From positions 1 through 21,047 of the forward strand of contig JAPPNY010000223.1 of assembly GCA_028818385.1 (NCBI GenBank): 21,047 nt of DNA, in the 5' to 3' direction. The notes under the pieces were generated by a model, which saw only the letters and a list, made by a program, of their open reading frames with translations, made no database searches and had not been told where the DNA came from. The number at the start of each line of letters is the position of its first letter. Within the stretch, counting starts at the first letter, position 1. The DNA comes from Spirochaetaceae bacterium. Its GTDB lineage: Bacteria > Spirochaetota > Spirochaetia > SZUA-6 > Bin103. The translations under genes were made by a program, and so were the position numbers. Below, one piece after another: positions 1 through 8,431 of this stretch.

Positions 1-107
1 TTGGCCTCTATCCTCTCAGTAATCCGGCTATCTCGGTGGTTTTGCAAAAGGCTCCGAATGATCGAATAGGCCGACAGCGGCCCACACAACGACGGAGGGT
101 CAAGCAC

Positions 108-1697
108 ATGAGTACCGCTTCCGCTTCCGGACAGCCACGCGTTGGCGCCTGGTGGGTCCCCGGCGACTGGAATGGATTCTTCGGGCTGTTCAGCAACGTG
201 CTGCTGAACCTGATCGTGCTCAGCACCTTGATGAAGTTCGTCATTGAGGTCCCGGACGCAATCCTGTTCGGCCGGATCATTCCCGCCGTCGGCATCTCCC
301 TCATCGTCGGCAACCTCTACTACGCGCACATGGCGCGCCGGCTGGCTCGGAAGGAAGGCCGGACCGACGTCGCCGCGCTTCCCTACGGACCCAGCGTCCC
401 GCACTACTTCCTGGTGGTGTTCGTGATCATGCTGCCCGTCAAGATCGCGTTCGGACCGGAGGTGGCCTGGAAGGTCGGCGTGGCCTGGGCGTTCATCGAG
501 GGCATCATCGAGATCGCCGGCGCGTTCGCGGCCAAGCAGATTCAGCGCTTCACGCCCCGCGGAGCGATGCTCGGCACGCTCGCCGGCATTTCGATCTCGT
601 TCATCTCCATGGGGCAGGCGATGTGGATGATGGAGGTGCCGTGGCTGGCGGTCGGCGCACTCGGCATCATCCTGATCGGCTGGTTCGCGATGGTGCCGTT
701 CCCGTTCAAGATCCCGGGCGGGCTGATCATCATCGTCGGCGGCACGCTGGCGGCCTGGATACTGCGCGGAATCGGCGTGTTCGGCGTCGAGTCGGGAGGC
801 TTCGGCGACGTGGCCGGCGCGGTCGCCGGCTTCGGCTTCAACATCCCGAAGCTGGGATTTTCGGCCTTGGGCGGCGGATTCGGGGCCTTGAGCGACCCGG
901 CGATCGCCGGCCTGTTCATCGGCACCGCCATCCCGATGGGGATCTACAACTTCACGGAAGCGATGAACAACGTGGAGAGCGCCGCCGCGGCGGGTGACAG
1001 CTACAGCGTGCGCGAGGGCTGCCTGGCGGATGGCGCCGGCAGCGTCATCGGCAGCCTGCTCGGCTCACCGTTCCCGACTGCGATGTACATCGGCCATCCG
1101 GGCTGGAAGGACCTGGGCGGCCGCATCGGCTACTCCCTGGTGACCGGTATGGCGGCCGCCATCGTCTGCGTGTTCGGCATCCTGCAGTTGCTGCTCGCCG
1201 TCATCCCCGTGTGGGCCGTGCTGCCGATCCTGCTCTATATCGGTGCCATCATCGGCGCACAGGCGTTTCAGACCAGTCCGTCCCGGCACGCACCGGCCAT
1301 CGTGCTGGCCCTGGTGCCCAACATCGCCGCGTGGGCGCAGACGCTGGTGGACAACTCCGGCGGCGACATCGCCGCCATGGCGGGAACGTTCAACGCCCCG
1401 ATTTACTACGAAGGCATGCGGATTCTCGGCAATGGTGCGATCCTGATCGGCCTGCTGTGGGCGGCCATCGCGATCTTCGTGATCGACCGCAAGTGGTCGC
1501 ACGCGGTAGCGTACTCGCTGATCGCGGCGGTGCTCTCCTGGTTCGGCATCATCCACGTTCCCGGCGGATTCTGGCTGTTCGGCGGATCGGGGGTGCCGGT
1601 GATTGCCTGGCAGATGCTGGTCAGCTATCTGGTGCTGGCGGCGATGTTCCTGGCAGCGCGGAAAATCCCGCCGGCCGAGTCGCAATCCAGCGCGTAG
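108..1697 (+). CDS. NCS2-family (AzgA-like) permease
   Basis: A 529-residue polytopic inner-membrane protein with about 12 hydrophobic segments, matching the nucleobase/ascorbate transporter (NCS2) fold. The segment around residues 286-340 ([12 protein letters not shown], then [13 protein letters not shown] and [13 protein letters not shown]) occupies the place of the AzgA-type ADGxGT..G...T motif, but the sequence is not a standard purine permease. The ATG at 108 is chosen because GGAGG at 94-98 sits 9 bases upstream; an in-frame ATG at 36 would add 24 polar, arginine-rich residues with no visible ribosome-binding site. The next gene starts 13 bp downstream and encodes a biuret-hydrolase-like enzyme, so the substrate is more likely a urea-type or ureide compound than a nucleobase; that is inference. 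Family confident, substrate unknown. Confidence 0.85.
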   Translation: MSTASASGQPRVGAWWVPGDWNGFFGLFSNVLLNLIVLSTLMKFVIEVPDAILFGRIIPAVGISLIVGNLYYAHMARRLARKEGRTDVAALPYGPSVPHYFLVVFVIMLPVKIAFGPEVAWKVGVAWAFIEGIIEIAGAFAAKQIQRFTPRGAMLGTLAGISISFISMGQAMWMMEVPWLAVGALGIILIGWFAMVPFPFKIPGGLIIIVGGTLAAWILRGIGVFGVESGGFGDVAGAVAGFGFNIPKLGFSALGGGFGALSDPAIAGLFIGTAIPMGIYNFTEAMNNVESAAAAGDSYSVREGCLADGAGSVIGSLLGSPFPTAMYIGHPGWKDLGGRIGYSLVTGMAAAIVCVFGILQLLLAVIPVWAVLPILLYIGAIIGAQAFQTSPSRHAPAIVLALVPNIAAWAQTLVDNSGGDIAAMAGTFNAPIYYEGMRILGNGAILIGLLWAAIAIFVIDRKWSHAVAYSLIAAVLSWFGIIHVPGGFWLFGGSGVPVIAWQMLVSYLVLAAMFLAARKIPPAESQSSA

Positions 1698-1710
1698 GCG
1701 CTCAGACGCG

Positions 1711-2385
1711 GTGCGCATCGAGATCGGTTCTGCCGAGCCGTACGGTTTCGTCTGTGAGACGGACCGTACGGCGCTGCTGGTGATCGACATGCAACGGGAC
1801 TTTCTCGAGCCGGGCGGTTTCGGCGAGCTGCTCGGCAACGACGTCCGCCTGCTCGCCAGGGCCGTACCGCCGACGCAGCGGGTGCTGGCGGCAGCGCGGG
1901 CGGCCGGCATCATGGTCGTGCACACCCGCGAAGGGCATCGTTCCGACCTGTCGGACTGCCCGCCGGCAAAGCGCCGGCGTGGTCGTCTGGCGGTCGGGAT
2001 CGGCGATCATGGGCCGATGGGAAGGGTCCTGGTCCGCGGCGAGGCCGGGCACGGGATCGTTCCGGAGCTGGCTCCCGTCGACGGAGAGCCGATCGTCGAC
2101 AAGCCCGGCAAGGGAGCCTTCTACGCGACGGACCTGGAGGCCACGCTCCGCAACCACCGGATCGAATCGCTGTGGGTCACGGGCGTCACGACCGAAGTCT
2201 GCGTCAATACCACCGTGCGAGAAGCCAACGACCGCGGTTTCGAATGCCTGGTTCTGGAGGACTGTGTCGGGTCCTATTTTCCGGACTTCCAGCGCGCTGC
2301 GCTCGACATGATCAAGGCACAGGGCGGCATCTTCGGCTGGGTAGCTCAATCCGCGCCGGTGCTGGAGGCGCTTGAGGACGCGTAG
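1711..2385 (+). CDS. Isochorismatase-fold cysteine hydrolase, biuret amidohydrolase-like
   Basis: A 224-residue cytosolic amidohydrolase of the isochorismatase/nicotinamidase fold. The expected catalytic triad is visible: D26 (VIDMQ), K131 (DKPGKGAF) and C164 (TTEVCV), plus the VREANDRG motif. The stretches [20 protein letters not shown] and [14 protein letters not shown] recall, from memory, BiuH, which cleaves biuret to allophanate and ammonia. The start is a GTG 13 bp after the permease stop; no good Shine-Dalgarno is visible, so coupling to the permease is likely. A longer frame from 1603 would overlap the permease and add a low-complexity arginine-rich tail, so it was rejected. The convergent allophanate-hydrolase-like gene supports the biuret assignment. 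Other options are ureidoacrylate or another N-carbamoyl amide hydrolase. Confidence 0.75.
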   Translation: MRIEIGSAEPYGFVCETDRTALLVIDMQRDFLEPGGFGELLGNDVRLLARAVPPTQRVLAAARAAGIMVVHTREGHRSDLSDCPPAKRRRGRLAVGIGDHGPMGRVLVRGEAGHGIVPELAPVDGEPIVDKPGKGAFYATDLEATLRNHRIESLWVTGVTTEVCVNTTVREANDRGFECLVLEDCVGSYFPDFQRAALDMIKAQGGIFGWVAQSAPVLEALEDA

Positions 2386-3701
2386 ACCTCGGGATGGGCG
2401 GGTCCGAGAGCTGGCATCAGGCGCTCGGCGGCCGACAACAGCTCGCCATCTGCCCCCGCTCGCGCGATCAGCGTGACGCCGAACGGAAGTCCGTCCGCGG
2501 AACGGGCGCAGGGAACGGCCACCGCGCACAGGTCGAGCAGGTTCACGAAGTTGGTGTAGTAGCCCAGGTTGCTGTTGGTGGTCAGAGGATCGGACGCAAC
2601 CTCGTCGAGGGTGTAGATAGTGCCCGCGGTAGGCACGATCAGGAGGTCGACCTCCTCCCAGACAGCGGCGCACAGCGCGCGCAGCTCCTCGAGCCGGTAG
2701 GCGGCGCGAAAGAAGTCGGCGGCGGAGTACTCGCGTCCGCGGGCGATGATCTCTCGCGTCACCGGCAGCATCGACTCGGGATGCTCGTCGATGAAAGGGG
2801 TCAGAGCCACCAGCCGCTCGGCCACCCATGGCCCCGAGTACAGGAGTTGCCCGGCTTCACGCAGCGGTGCGTAGTCAATCGCGATCGGTGTCCAGCCGAT
2901 GTTCGCCAGACCCTGCACCGCCGCCTGAAACGCACGCCGGTACCCGTTGTTCCCGAAGAAACGCAGGTCCGCGGCGCGCGGCACGCCGATGCGCAGCGCC
3001 CGGCGCCCGTCGGTGCTCCAGGAGCCCGGCGTGATCGGGAGCGTGCGGGAATACGGGTCGCGCGGATCAGGTTCAGCGAGGACGCGGAGCACCGCTCGTG
3101 CCCGGCCGACGGACGGCGCCAAGACCGATACGCAGTCCAGCGACCGGCAGGCGGGAAAGACACCATGGGTACTGACCAGACCGCGCGTCGGCTTGCATCC
3201 CACCGTCTCCGTGAACGCGGCGGGCACGCGGCCGCTGCCTGCGGTGTCGGTGCCCAGGGCGAAGCTCACCATTCCCCGTGCCACCGCCACGGCGGACCCG
3301 GAACTGGAGCCGCCCGGCACGAAGCGGGCGTCGATCGGGTTCCGCGGGGCTCCGTATGGCGAGCGCGTGCCGACCAGGCCGGTAGCGAACTGGTCCAGGT
3401 TGGTCTTGCCGAGGAGGATGCCCCCGGCCGCCTCCAGCCGGCCGACGACGGTGGCAGACTCGGTCGGGGTATACGCGAAATCGGGACACCCGGCCGTGGT
3501 CGCCATGCCGGCAACGTCGATGTTGTCCTTGACCGCAAACGTGAGGCCGGCCAGTGGCAGATCGGCACCTCTCTGCGCTACTGCCTCCGCATGCGCTTCC
3601 GCGACGTCGCGCGCCACGCGGCTGATCCAGATCGCGGGATCGCCGGCCTCGATCCTGGCGCACGCCGCGCCGACGGCCTCGCGAATACTCAACGCAGACA
3701 T
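2346..3701 (-). CDS. Amidase-signature hydrolase, allophanate hydrolase-like (amidase domain only)
   Basis: A 451-residue amidase-signature enzyme with the Ser-cisSer-Lys triad visible as K58 (AVKDNID), S132 (GGSSSGS) and S156 ([11 protein letters not shown]); the 24-residue spacing between the serines matches the family. Segments such as [30 protein letters not shown] and LPFGVTLIA are typical of allophanate hydrolases (AtzF and the amidase half of urea amidolyase), which turn allophanate into ammonia and CO2. Those enzymes usually have about 600 residues and a C-terminal domain that handles the N-carboxycarbamate intermediate; this protein ends after the amidase domain. Its last 40 bp overlap the 3' end of the convergent cysteine hydrolase gene. 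The ATG at 3701 gives a natural N-terminus. The amidase fold is certain, the allophanate specificity likely. Confidence 0.78.
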   Translation of the reverse strand: MSALSIREAVGAACARIEAGDPAIWISRVARDVAEAHAEAVAQRGADLPLAGLTFAVKDNIDVAGMATTAGCPDFAYTPTESATVVGRLEAAGGILLGKTNLDQFATGLVGTRSPYGAPRNPIDARFVPGGSSSGSAVAVARGMVSFALGTDTAGSGRVPAAFTETVGCKPTRGLVSTHGVFPACRSLDCVSVLAPSVGRARAVLRVLAEPDPRDPYSRTLPITPGSWSTDGRRALRIGVPRAADLRFFGNNGYRRAFQAAVQGLANIGWTPIAIDYAPLREAGQLLYSGPWVAERLVALTPFIDEHPESMLPVTREIIARGREYSAADFFRAAYRLEELRALCAAVWEEVDLLIVPTAGTIYTLDEVASDPLTTNSNLGYYTNFVNLLDLCAVAVPCARSADGLPFGVTLIARAGADGELLSAAERLMPALGPAHPEVYASSSASSTGAD

Positions 3702-3756
3702 TCCCGGTGTGGTTCGACTCCGCGCCCCGCTGACGGTCCATACGCGCGACGCGTTT

Positions 3757-3952
3757 TCACCATACGGCGCGCACCGGGTATTTCCTGATCATGTCGTCAG
3801 GAGTCGCGACCGATCGCGATTCCCAGGCCGGCGCGACGCTCAGGAACACTTCGTTCCCGGGATCGACGATCAGTCCTCGTGCCCCGTTCACTCAGCTTCG
3901 GATCCCCTTCGGCCAGCCAGAGAAACGTAACCGTGTCGAGCAGGAGCCTCAC
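3757..3952 (-). pseudogene. Decayed VapC/PIN-domain toxin with frameshift and internal deletion
   Basis: Directly behind the antitoxin, a GTG at 3952 overlaps its TGA and opens VRLLLDTVTFLWLAEGDPKL, the usual PIN-toxin N-terminus with the first acidic residue (LLLD). One extra G in a GGGG run (minus strand, 3882-3885) shifts the frame; removing it gives ARGLIVDPGNEVFLSVAPAWE, the next conserved block. The same frame then jumps to TPDDMIRKYPVRAVW and a TGA at 3757, which resembles the extreme C-terminus of such toxins. About 65-80 residues between AWE and TPDD, carrying the other acidic active-site residues, are therefore missing relative to a 125-135 residue VapC. The toxin cannot be an active nuclease. 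The reconstruction is by eye from family knowledge. Confidence 0.7.
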
Positions 3953-4221
3953 TGCGCTGCGGCTTGGCTCGAGTCCGATCGAGCCTCGAAGGAGTCGAGC
4001 ACATGCTCCGGAAGCGGATCGAAGAACGATTCCGGCACCTCCGCAAGCCCCTTGCCAAGCCCTACCGGCCGCGCCTGTTCGATCGGCTGCTCAATGGGCC
4101 GAATCTCGGCAACGGGACGGTTGCGCCGACACAGGATGATGCGATCGCCTTCGGCCAGCTTGGCGATATGCGCGGACAGGTGCGTCTTCGCCTCCTGCAT
4201 GTTGATCCTGGTCGTGGACAT
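3949..4221 (-). CDS. Phd/YefM (VapB)-type antitoxin
   Basis: A 90-residue protein whose N-terminal half (INMQEAKTHLSAHIAKLAEGDRI, split here as INMQEAKTHLS and AKLAEGDRIILCRRNRPVAEI) is the classical Phd/YefM DNA-binding antitoxin domain, roughly residues 5-43. The C-terminal tail, rich in Pro, Glu and Asp (residues 44-90), would be the toxin-binding, protease-sensitive part. The gene begins 11 bp after zwf stops on the same strand, and its stop overlaps the GTG of the ruined toxin, so this was a normal antitoxin-toxin pair. No strong Shine-Dalgarno is visible before the ATG at 4221. With the toxin lost it is an orphan antitoxin, perhaps still a repressor or able to neutralise related toxins elsewhere. 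Confidence 0.8.
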   Translation of the reverse strand: MSTTRINMQEAKTHLSAHIAKLAEGDRIILCRRNRPVAEIRPIEQPIEQARPVGLGKGLAEVPESFFDPLPEHVLDSFEARSDSSQAAAQ

Positions 4222-4232
4222 GGGTGGCCGGC

Positions 4233-5828
4233 TTACAGCTCGACGTTGCCGCCGGAGTCGCTGAGGGACGGCATCGGCGTGCGCCAGCCGTAGCCGGGGC
4301 GGCGGAACAGGCTTGAGGCGGCGGCCGGCCCCCAGCTTCCGGCCGGGTAGCCGTGCAGGGGGATGCCGGGGTGCTCGTCCCACGCCTTCAGGATCGGGGT
4401 CACGAACTCCCAGCACGACTCGATCGCGTCGGCGCGCGCGTACAGCGTGGCGTCGCCCGTGATGCCGTCCAGCAGCAGCCGTTCGTAGGCGTCCGGCAGG
4501 TAGGTGTCGGCCAGGTCGGCGTAGCGGAAGTGCATCCCCACCTGCTGCACGTCGAAGCCGGCGCCCGGCAGCTTGACATTGCAGCGGAGCTGGATCGCCT
4601 CGTCCGGCTGGATGCGGATGATCAGCTTGCTGGCATCGGCCGCGGCGGCCGAGACAGCGTGGCGGCCGTAGCCCCCGGGGTCCGGCGCACCCTCGGTCAC
4701 GGACGCCGGCGGCGTGCCGAACAGGTGGTGCGGGACCTGCTTGAAGTGGATGACCACCTCGGTCACCCGCGCCGGCAGCCGTTTGCCGGTGCGGACCAGG
4801 AACGGCACCCCCGCCCAGCGCCGGTTGTCGATGTGGAAGCGCAGCGCCACGTAGGTCTCCGTGCGCGACCCGGCCGGCACGCCCGGCTCCTCGCGATAGC
4901 CGGGCATGGCGCCGTCGGTGGTCAGTGATCCCGTGTACTGGCCGCGCACGACGTCCTGTGACACCTGCGACGGATCGATCGGCCGCAGCGAGTCGAACAC
5001 CTTGACCGTCTCGTTGCGCACCGCGCTCGGCCGGAAGTGCGCCGGCGGCTCCATCGCGATCATGCCGACCACCTGCAGCAGGTGGTTCTGGAACATGTCG
5101 CGCAGCGCGCCCGATCCGTCGTAGTAACCGCCGCGTCCCTCCACCCCCACCTGCTCGGCGGCGGTGATCTCCACGCGGTCGATCGTGGCGCGGTTCCAGA
5201 GCGGCTCCCACACTTCGTTCGCGAAGCGCAGGACCAGCACGTTTTGGACCGTCTCCTTCCCGAGGTAGTGATCGATCCGGTAGATCTGATGCTCCGTGAA
5301 CCAGCCGTGCAGCCGCTCGTTCAGCGCGCGGGCCGATTCCAGGTCATAGCCGAACGGCTTCTCGACGATCAGGCGCCGCCACGCACCGTCCCGCTGCTCG
5401 GCCAGACCGGCGCCGGCCAGCCCGCCGGCGATCGGCTCGAACAGGCTCGGCGGCGTCGCCAGGTAGTAGAGGGCGTTGCCCCCGGTGCCGGCCTCGGCCG
5501 CCACGGCGCGCAGCCGCTCGGCGAGCTTTCCGAACTCGTACGCGGATCCGGGATCGAGCTGCTGGTAGTGCAGAGCGCCGAGAAACCGCTCCCGGTCCGC
5601 CGCCGGCTCGTCACCGGCGCCGGTCTCCAGCTCCTCGGCCATCCGGCTGCGGAACTGCTCGTCGCTCATGCCGGTGCGGCCGGCGCCGATCACGGCGAAC
5701 CGCTCCGGCAGCAGTCCTCGCCGGGACAGGTCGTAGAGTCCCGGGATCAGCTTGCGCGCGGTGAGGTCTCCCGACGCGCCGAAGATCACGATCGTGCACG
5801 GGGACGGCTGCTCCGTCACGGCGGCCAT
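4233..5828 (-). CDS. zwf: Glucose-6-phosphate 1-dehydrogenase
   Basis: A 531-residue cytosolic enzyme that oxidises glucose 6-phosphate to 6-phosphogluconolactone with NAD(P)+, the entry step of the oxidative pentose phosphate or Entner-Doudoroff route. Visible motifs: GASGDL (residues 17-22, dinucleotide binding), EKPFG (156-160), the active-site block RIDHYLGKE (184-192), FQNHLLQ (about 246-252), RTGKRLP (346-352) and IQPDE (406-410). The length is within the family range of 480-530. The start is the ATG at 5828; an upstream frame to 5921 would overlap the preceding membrane-protein gene and carries no family sequence. The gene lies 11 bp behind that gene. No 6-phosphogluconolactonase or gnd is present in the window. 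Confidence 0.96.
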   Translation of the reverse strand: MAAVTEQPSPCTIVIFGASGDLTARKLIPGLYDLSRRGLLPERFAVIGAGRTGMSDEQFRSRMAEELETGAGDEPAADRERFLGALHYQQLDPGSAYEFGKLAERLRAVAAEAGTGGNALYYLATPPSLFEPIAGGLAGAGLAEQRDGAWRRLIVEKPFGYDLESARALNERLHGWFTEHQIYRIDHYLGKETVQNVLVLRFANEVWEPLWNRATIDRVEITAAEQVGVEGRGGYYDGSGALRDMFQNHLLQVVGMIAMEPPAHFRPSAVRNETVKVFDSLRPIDPSQVSQDVVRGQYTGSLTTDGAMPGYREEPGVPAGSRTETYVALRFHIDNRRWAGVPFLVRTGKRLPARVTEVVIHFKQVPHHLFGTPPASVTEGAPDPGGYGRHAVSAAAADASKLIIRIQPDEAIQLRCNVKLPGAGFDVQQVGMHFRYADLADTYLPDAYERLLLDGITGDATLYARADAIESCWEFVTPILKAWDEHPGIPLHGYPAGSWGPAAASSLFRRPGYGWRTPMPSLSDSGGNVEL

Positions 5829-5839
5829 GGCGTCCCGCG

Positions 5840-6271
5840 CTACCGGTCGCGCGTGCCCCTCAACAGGGACACGCCCAGGGCACCGAGCAGCAAGGGCAGC
5901 CCGGCGTCGATGATGATCCATGCCAGCGATACCGCCGCCTCCGGCACTGCCGTGTATGAGGGGCTGAGGAGGTTGAACCAGTTCCAGTAGAACATGATTC
6001 CGACGAACAGCAGCCCGTAGAAGAGCGTGTTGGCGACCAAATACCCCCGGGTGAGCGCGCTGCCGCCTTCACCGGCAGCGGCCCGCTTGCGCAGGTAGGC
6101 GAAGGCCAGGGCGATCGCGATCGTGACCGCCATCAGCACGTCCAGAACGCTCCAGAACGGGCTGTACGGCGCCTCCTCCGTGGAGGCGTAGTAGAGCGGC
6201 TCCACCACGGTGTGGACGGCCACCGCGACCGCCGTGACGACAAGGACCACGCCAACGATGCGCGGGATCAT
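5840..6271 (-). CDS. Small four-helix membrane protein of unknown function
   Basis: A 143-residue protein with four hydrophobic segments, approximately residues 5-22, 42-62, 81-98 and 113-135, and a basic C-terminus (LLRGTRDR). I do not recognise a family. The ATG at 6271 is preferred because GAGG (minus strand, 6278-6281) lies 6 bases upstream; an in-frame TTG at 6277 would add two residues. It is the first gene of a minus-strand unit leading into zwf 11 bp later, so the two are probably co-transcribed, although nothing in the sequence links it to sugar metabolism. Divergent transcription with the nitroreductase unit leaves a 114-bp shared upstream region. Confidence 0.7.
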   Translation of the reverse strand: MIPRIVGVVLVVTAVAVAVHTVVEPLYYASTEEAPYSPFWSVLDVLMAVTIAIALAFAYLRKRAAAGEGGSALTRGYLVANTLFYGLLFVGIMFYWNWFNLLSPSYTAVPEAAVSLAWIIIDAGLPLLLGALGVSLLRGTRDR

Positions 6272-6385
6272 GTTCAACCTCGCCCGATACTGTGAGTTCC
6301 GCCATCGAGCCCCGTCAACACGGGCGTCGGCGCGGGCCGGTATCCGCCGCGTGATATGGTCCGTCCCCCGTCAAGGAGACCGCAC

Positions 6386-6424
6386 ATGCTCAAGCACCGT
6401 TTCGGGATCGGGCCGGCCCCATGA
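6386..6424 (+). CDS. Possible 12-codon leader ORF ahead of the nitroreductase
   Basis: AAGGAGA at 6373-6379 sits 6 bases before an ATG at 6386, an ideal ribosome-binding arrangement. That ATG opens MLKHRFGIGPAP and then a TGA at 6422-6424 that overlaps the nitroreductase ATG at 6421 (ATGA). The nitroreductase has no Shine-Dalgarno of its own at the usual distance. The likely reading is translational coupling through a short upstream ORF. The alternative is that the true nitroreductase start lies elsewhere or a base is missing here, but a longer in-frame N-terminus is not visible. Confidence 0.35.
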   Translation: MLKHRFGIGPAP

Positions 6425-7011
6425 GGCGCCCGGACAACCCCCGCGTCGCCTCGGCGCAGGTGCACCCGCTGCTCATCGACCGCTGGTCGCCGCGCTCGTT
6501 CGCGCCCGATCCCTTGAGCGACGACGAGATCGCCTCCCTGTTCGAAGGCGCCCGCTGGTCGCCGTCGTCCTTCAACGGCCAGCCGTGGCTGTTTCTCTAC
6601 GAGACCGACGGCCGCGACCGACCGGTGTTCGACTCGATCCTGATGCCGCGCAACCGTCAGTGGGCGGCCAGTGCGCCGCTGCTCGGGTTCATCTTCGCCA
6701 ACACGCGGACCCCTGACGGGCGCGAGCCGCGCACCGCGCAGTTCGACACCGGCGCCGCCTGGATGGCGCTGGCGGTGCAGGCGCAGGCGCTGGGCATCTA
6801 CACCCATGCGATGGCCGGCATCGACCGCGACGCAGCGCACGAGCGGCTGGGCGTGAGCGCGGAGCGCTACACCGTGATGTGCGCCTTCGCCGCCGGCCGG
6901 TTGGGACCCCGCGACGCGCTGCCGGCCGAGCTGCGGGAACGCGAGCGGCCCAGTGACCGCAAGTCGCTGGCCGAGATCGCACACAGAGGCACTCTCGAAG
7001 CGCTCGCGTGA
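6421..7011 (+). CDS. Nitroreductase-family FMN oxidoreductase
   Basis: A 196-residue member of the nitroreductase superfamily, homodimeric flavoproteins that use NAD(P)H to reduce nitro compounds, quinones or enones. The N-terminal RWSPRSFAPDPL, the helix-loop ARWSPSSFNGQPW (FMN phosphate binding), the central DTGAAWMALAVQAQALGIYTH and the late GRLGPRD fit the family; the length is typical. The physiological substrate cannot be read from the sequence. The ATG at 6421 overlaps the stop of a 12-codon leader ORF that carries the strong Shine-Dalgarno. An M20 peptidase follows 32 bp downstream on the same strand. The family call is secure, the function generic. Confidence 0.88.
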   Translation: MRRPDNPRVASAQVHPLLIDRWSPRSFAPDPLSDDEIASLFEGARWSPSSFNGQPWLFLYETDGRDRPVFDSILMPRNRQWAASAPLLGFIFANTRTPDGREPRTAQFDTGAAWMALAVQAQALGIYTHAMAGIDRDAAHERLGVSAERYTVMCAFAAGRLGPRDALPAELRERERPSDRKSLAEIAHRGTLEALA

Positions 7012-7043
7012 ACCCCGCGCCGGTGCGCTAAAATAAGAACGCA

Positions 7044-8420
7044 ATGTCCGATCATCTGAAGCTGCTCACCGAGAACCGCGACCGCTACGTCGCCGAGCTG
7101 CGCGAGTTCGTGCGCATCCCCAGCATCTCCTCACTCCCCGACCACCAGGACGACGTCCGCGCCGCCGCGACCTGGGTGCGCGACCGGCTCACCCGAGCCG
7201 GGCTCGAGCACGCCGAGATCCTGGAGACCGGCGCCCAGCCGGCCGTGTACGCCGACCACCTGCACGCGCCCGGCGCGCCGACCGTCCTGATCTACGCCCA
7301 CTTCGACGTGCAGCCGGCCCTCCGCTCCGACGGCTGGAACGCCGATCCGTTCGACCCGGTGCTGGACGGCGACCGCGTCTACGGGCGCGGCTCCTCCGAC
7401 GACAAGGGCAACCTGCTGGTTCCGGTGCAGGCGGTGGAGGCGCTGCTGGCCGACGGCGGATCGCTGCCCGTGAACGTCAAGTTCCTGCTGGAAGGCCAGG
7501 AGGAGATCGGCAGCCCGACGATGGATCCCTTCGTCGCCGAGCACGCCGGGCTCCTGGCCTGCGACCTGGTCGTGAGCGCCGACGGCTCGCAGTGGAGCGA
7601 GACCGAGCCGGGGCTGTGGCTCAGCCTGCGCGGCCTGTGCTCGCTGCAGATCGACGTGACCGGCCCGACCCGCGACGTCCACTCCGGCACCTACGGCGGC
7701 GCCATCCACAACCCCATCCACGCGCTGGTGCGCGTCCTGGACTCGATGCGCGGCGCGGACGGCACGGTGCTGGTGGACGGCTTCTTCGACGGCGTGCCGG
7801 AGCTGTCGGACGCCGACCGCGCCGAGCTCGACCGCGTCCCGTTCGACGAGCGCACCTTCCTGGACGGCCTGGGCTCGCAGGGGCTGTTCGGGGAGCCCGG
7901 CTACGGCACTCGGGCGCGCCAGTGGCGGCGGCCGACGCTGGAGATCAACGGCATCTGGGGAGGCTTCCAGGGCGACGGCGTCAAGACCGTCCTGCCGAGC
8001 CAGGCGCACGCCAAGATCACCTGCCGCCTGGTGGGCGACCAAGATCCGGCCAAGGTCAGGGAGGCGATCGCCGCCCACGTGCGCCGGCACGCCGACCCCG
8101 CCGCCGCCGTCGAGGTGCGGTCGCTGGGCTCGGCCGGCATGCCGTACACCATCCCCTCCGGGCATCCGGGCAACCAGGCCGCGCGCGCCGTGCTGGCGGA
8201 GCTGTACGGCGCCGAGCCGTACGCGATCGCCTCCGGCGGCAGCATCCCGATCCTGAACATGTTCGAGCGTTACCTGGGCGCCAAGACCGTGATCTTCGCG
8301 TTCGCCCTGGAGGACGAGGGCGCGCACGGTCCGAACGAGTTCTTCCGCCTGGCAAGCTACGAGCGCGGCAAGGTGGCCTACTGCCGCCTGCTCGACCGCC
8401 TGTCCGGGCTGGCGGCGTAA
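7044..8420 (+). CDS. M20-family metallodipeptidase (CNDP/PepV-like)
   Basis: A 458-residue zinc dipeptidase of the M20 family, cytosolic (no signal peptide). Metal and catalytic residues are visible in order: H86 and D88 (YAHFDVQP), D119 (GRGSSDDKGN), the catalytic E153 and metal E154 (EGQEEIGS), D180 (VSADG) and H428 (GAHGPNEFF). The DVHSG motif at about residues 213-217 belongs to the dimerisation lid. The protein is closest in pattern to carnosinase-like M20 enzymes rather than to ArgE or DapE. The ATG at 7044 is preceded by TAAAAT at 7029-7034 but by no clear Shine-Dalgarno, so a leaderless or weakly translated start is possible. The lipoprotein gene follows 11 bp downstream. Confidence 0.93.
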   Translation: MSDHLKLLTENRDRYVAELREFVRIPSISSLPDHQDDVRAAATWVRDRLTRAGLEHAEILETGAQPAVYADHLHAPGAPTVLIYAHFDVQPALRSDGWNADPFDPVLDGDRVYGRGSSDDKGNLLVPVQAVEALLADGGSLPVNVKFLLEGQEEIGSPTMDPFVAEHAGLLACDLVVSADGSQWSETEPGLWLSLRGLCSLQIDVTGPTRDVHSGTYGGAIHNPIHALVRVLDSMRGADGTVLVDGFFDGVPELSDADRAELDRVPFDERTFLDGLGSQGLFGEPGYGTRARQWRRPTLEINGIWGGFQGDGVKTVLPSQAHAKITCRLVGDQDPAKVREAIAAHVRRHADPAAAVEVRSLGSAGMPYTIPSGHPGNQAARAVLAELYGAEPYAIASGGSIPILNMFERYLGAKTVIFAFALEDEGAHGPNEFFRLASYERGKVAYCRLLDRLSGLAA

Positions 8421-8431
8421 GAGGAGAGAAC

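Noticed and set aside
1..107. Possible guanidine-type riboswitch before the permease
   Set aside because: Urea-derivative permeases are sometimes under such control, but no pair of ACGR-loop hairpins or other conserved core is visible in the 107 bases available.
36..107. Upstream ATG for the permease
   Set aside because: The extra 24 residues are basic and polar and the ATG at 36 lacks a ribosome-binding site, whereas the ATG at 108 has one.
7029..7034. TAAAAT box before the M20 gene, with a similar CGCTAAAATA upstream of amt
   Set aside because: Neither site has an acceptable -35 element at 16-18 bp, and two occurrences are too few to call a promoter motif.
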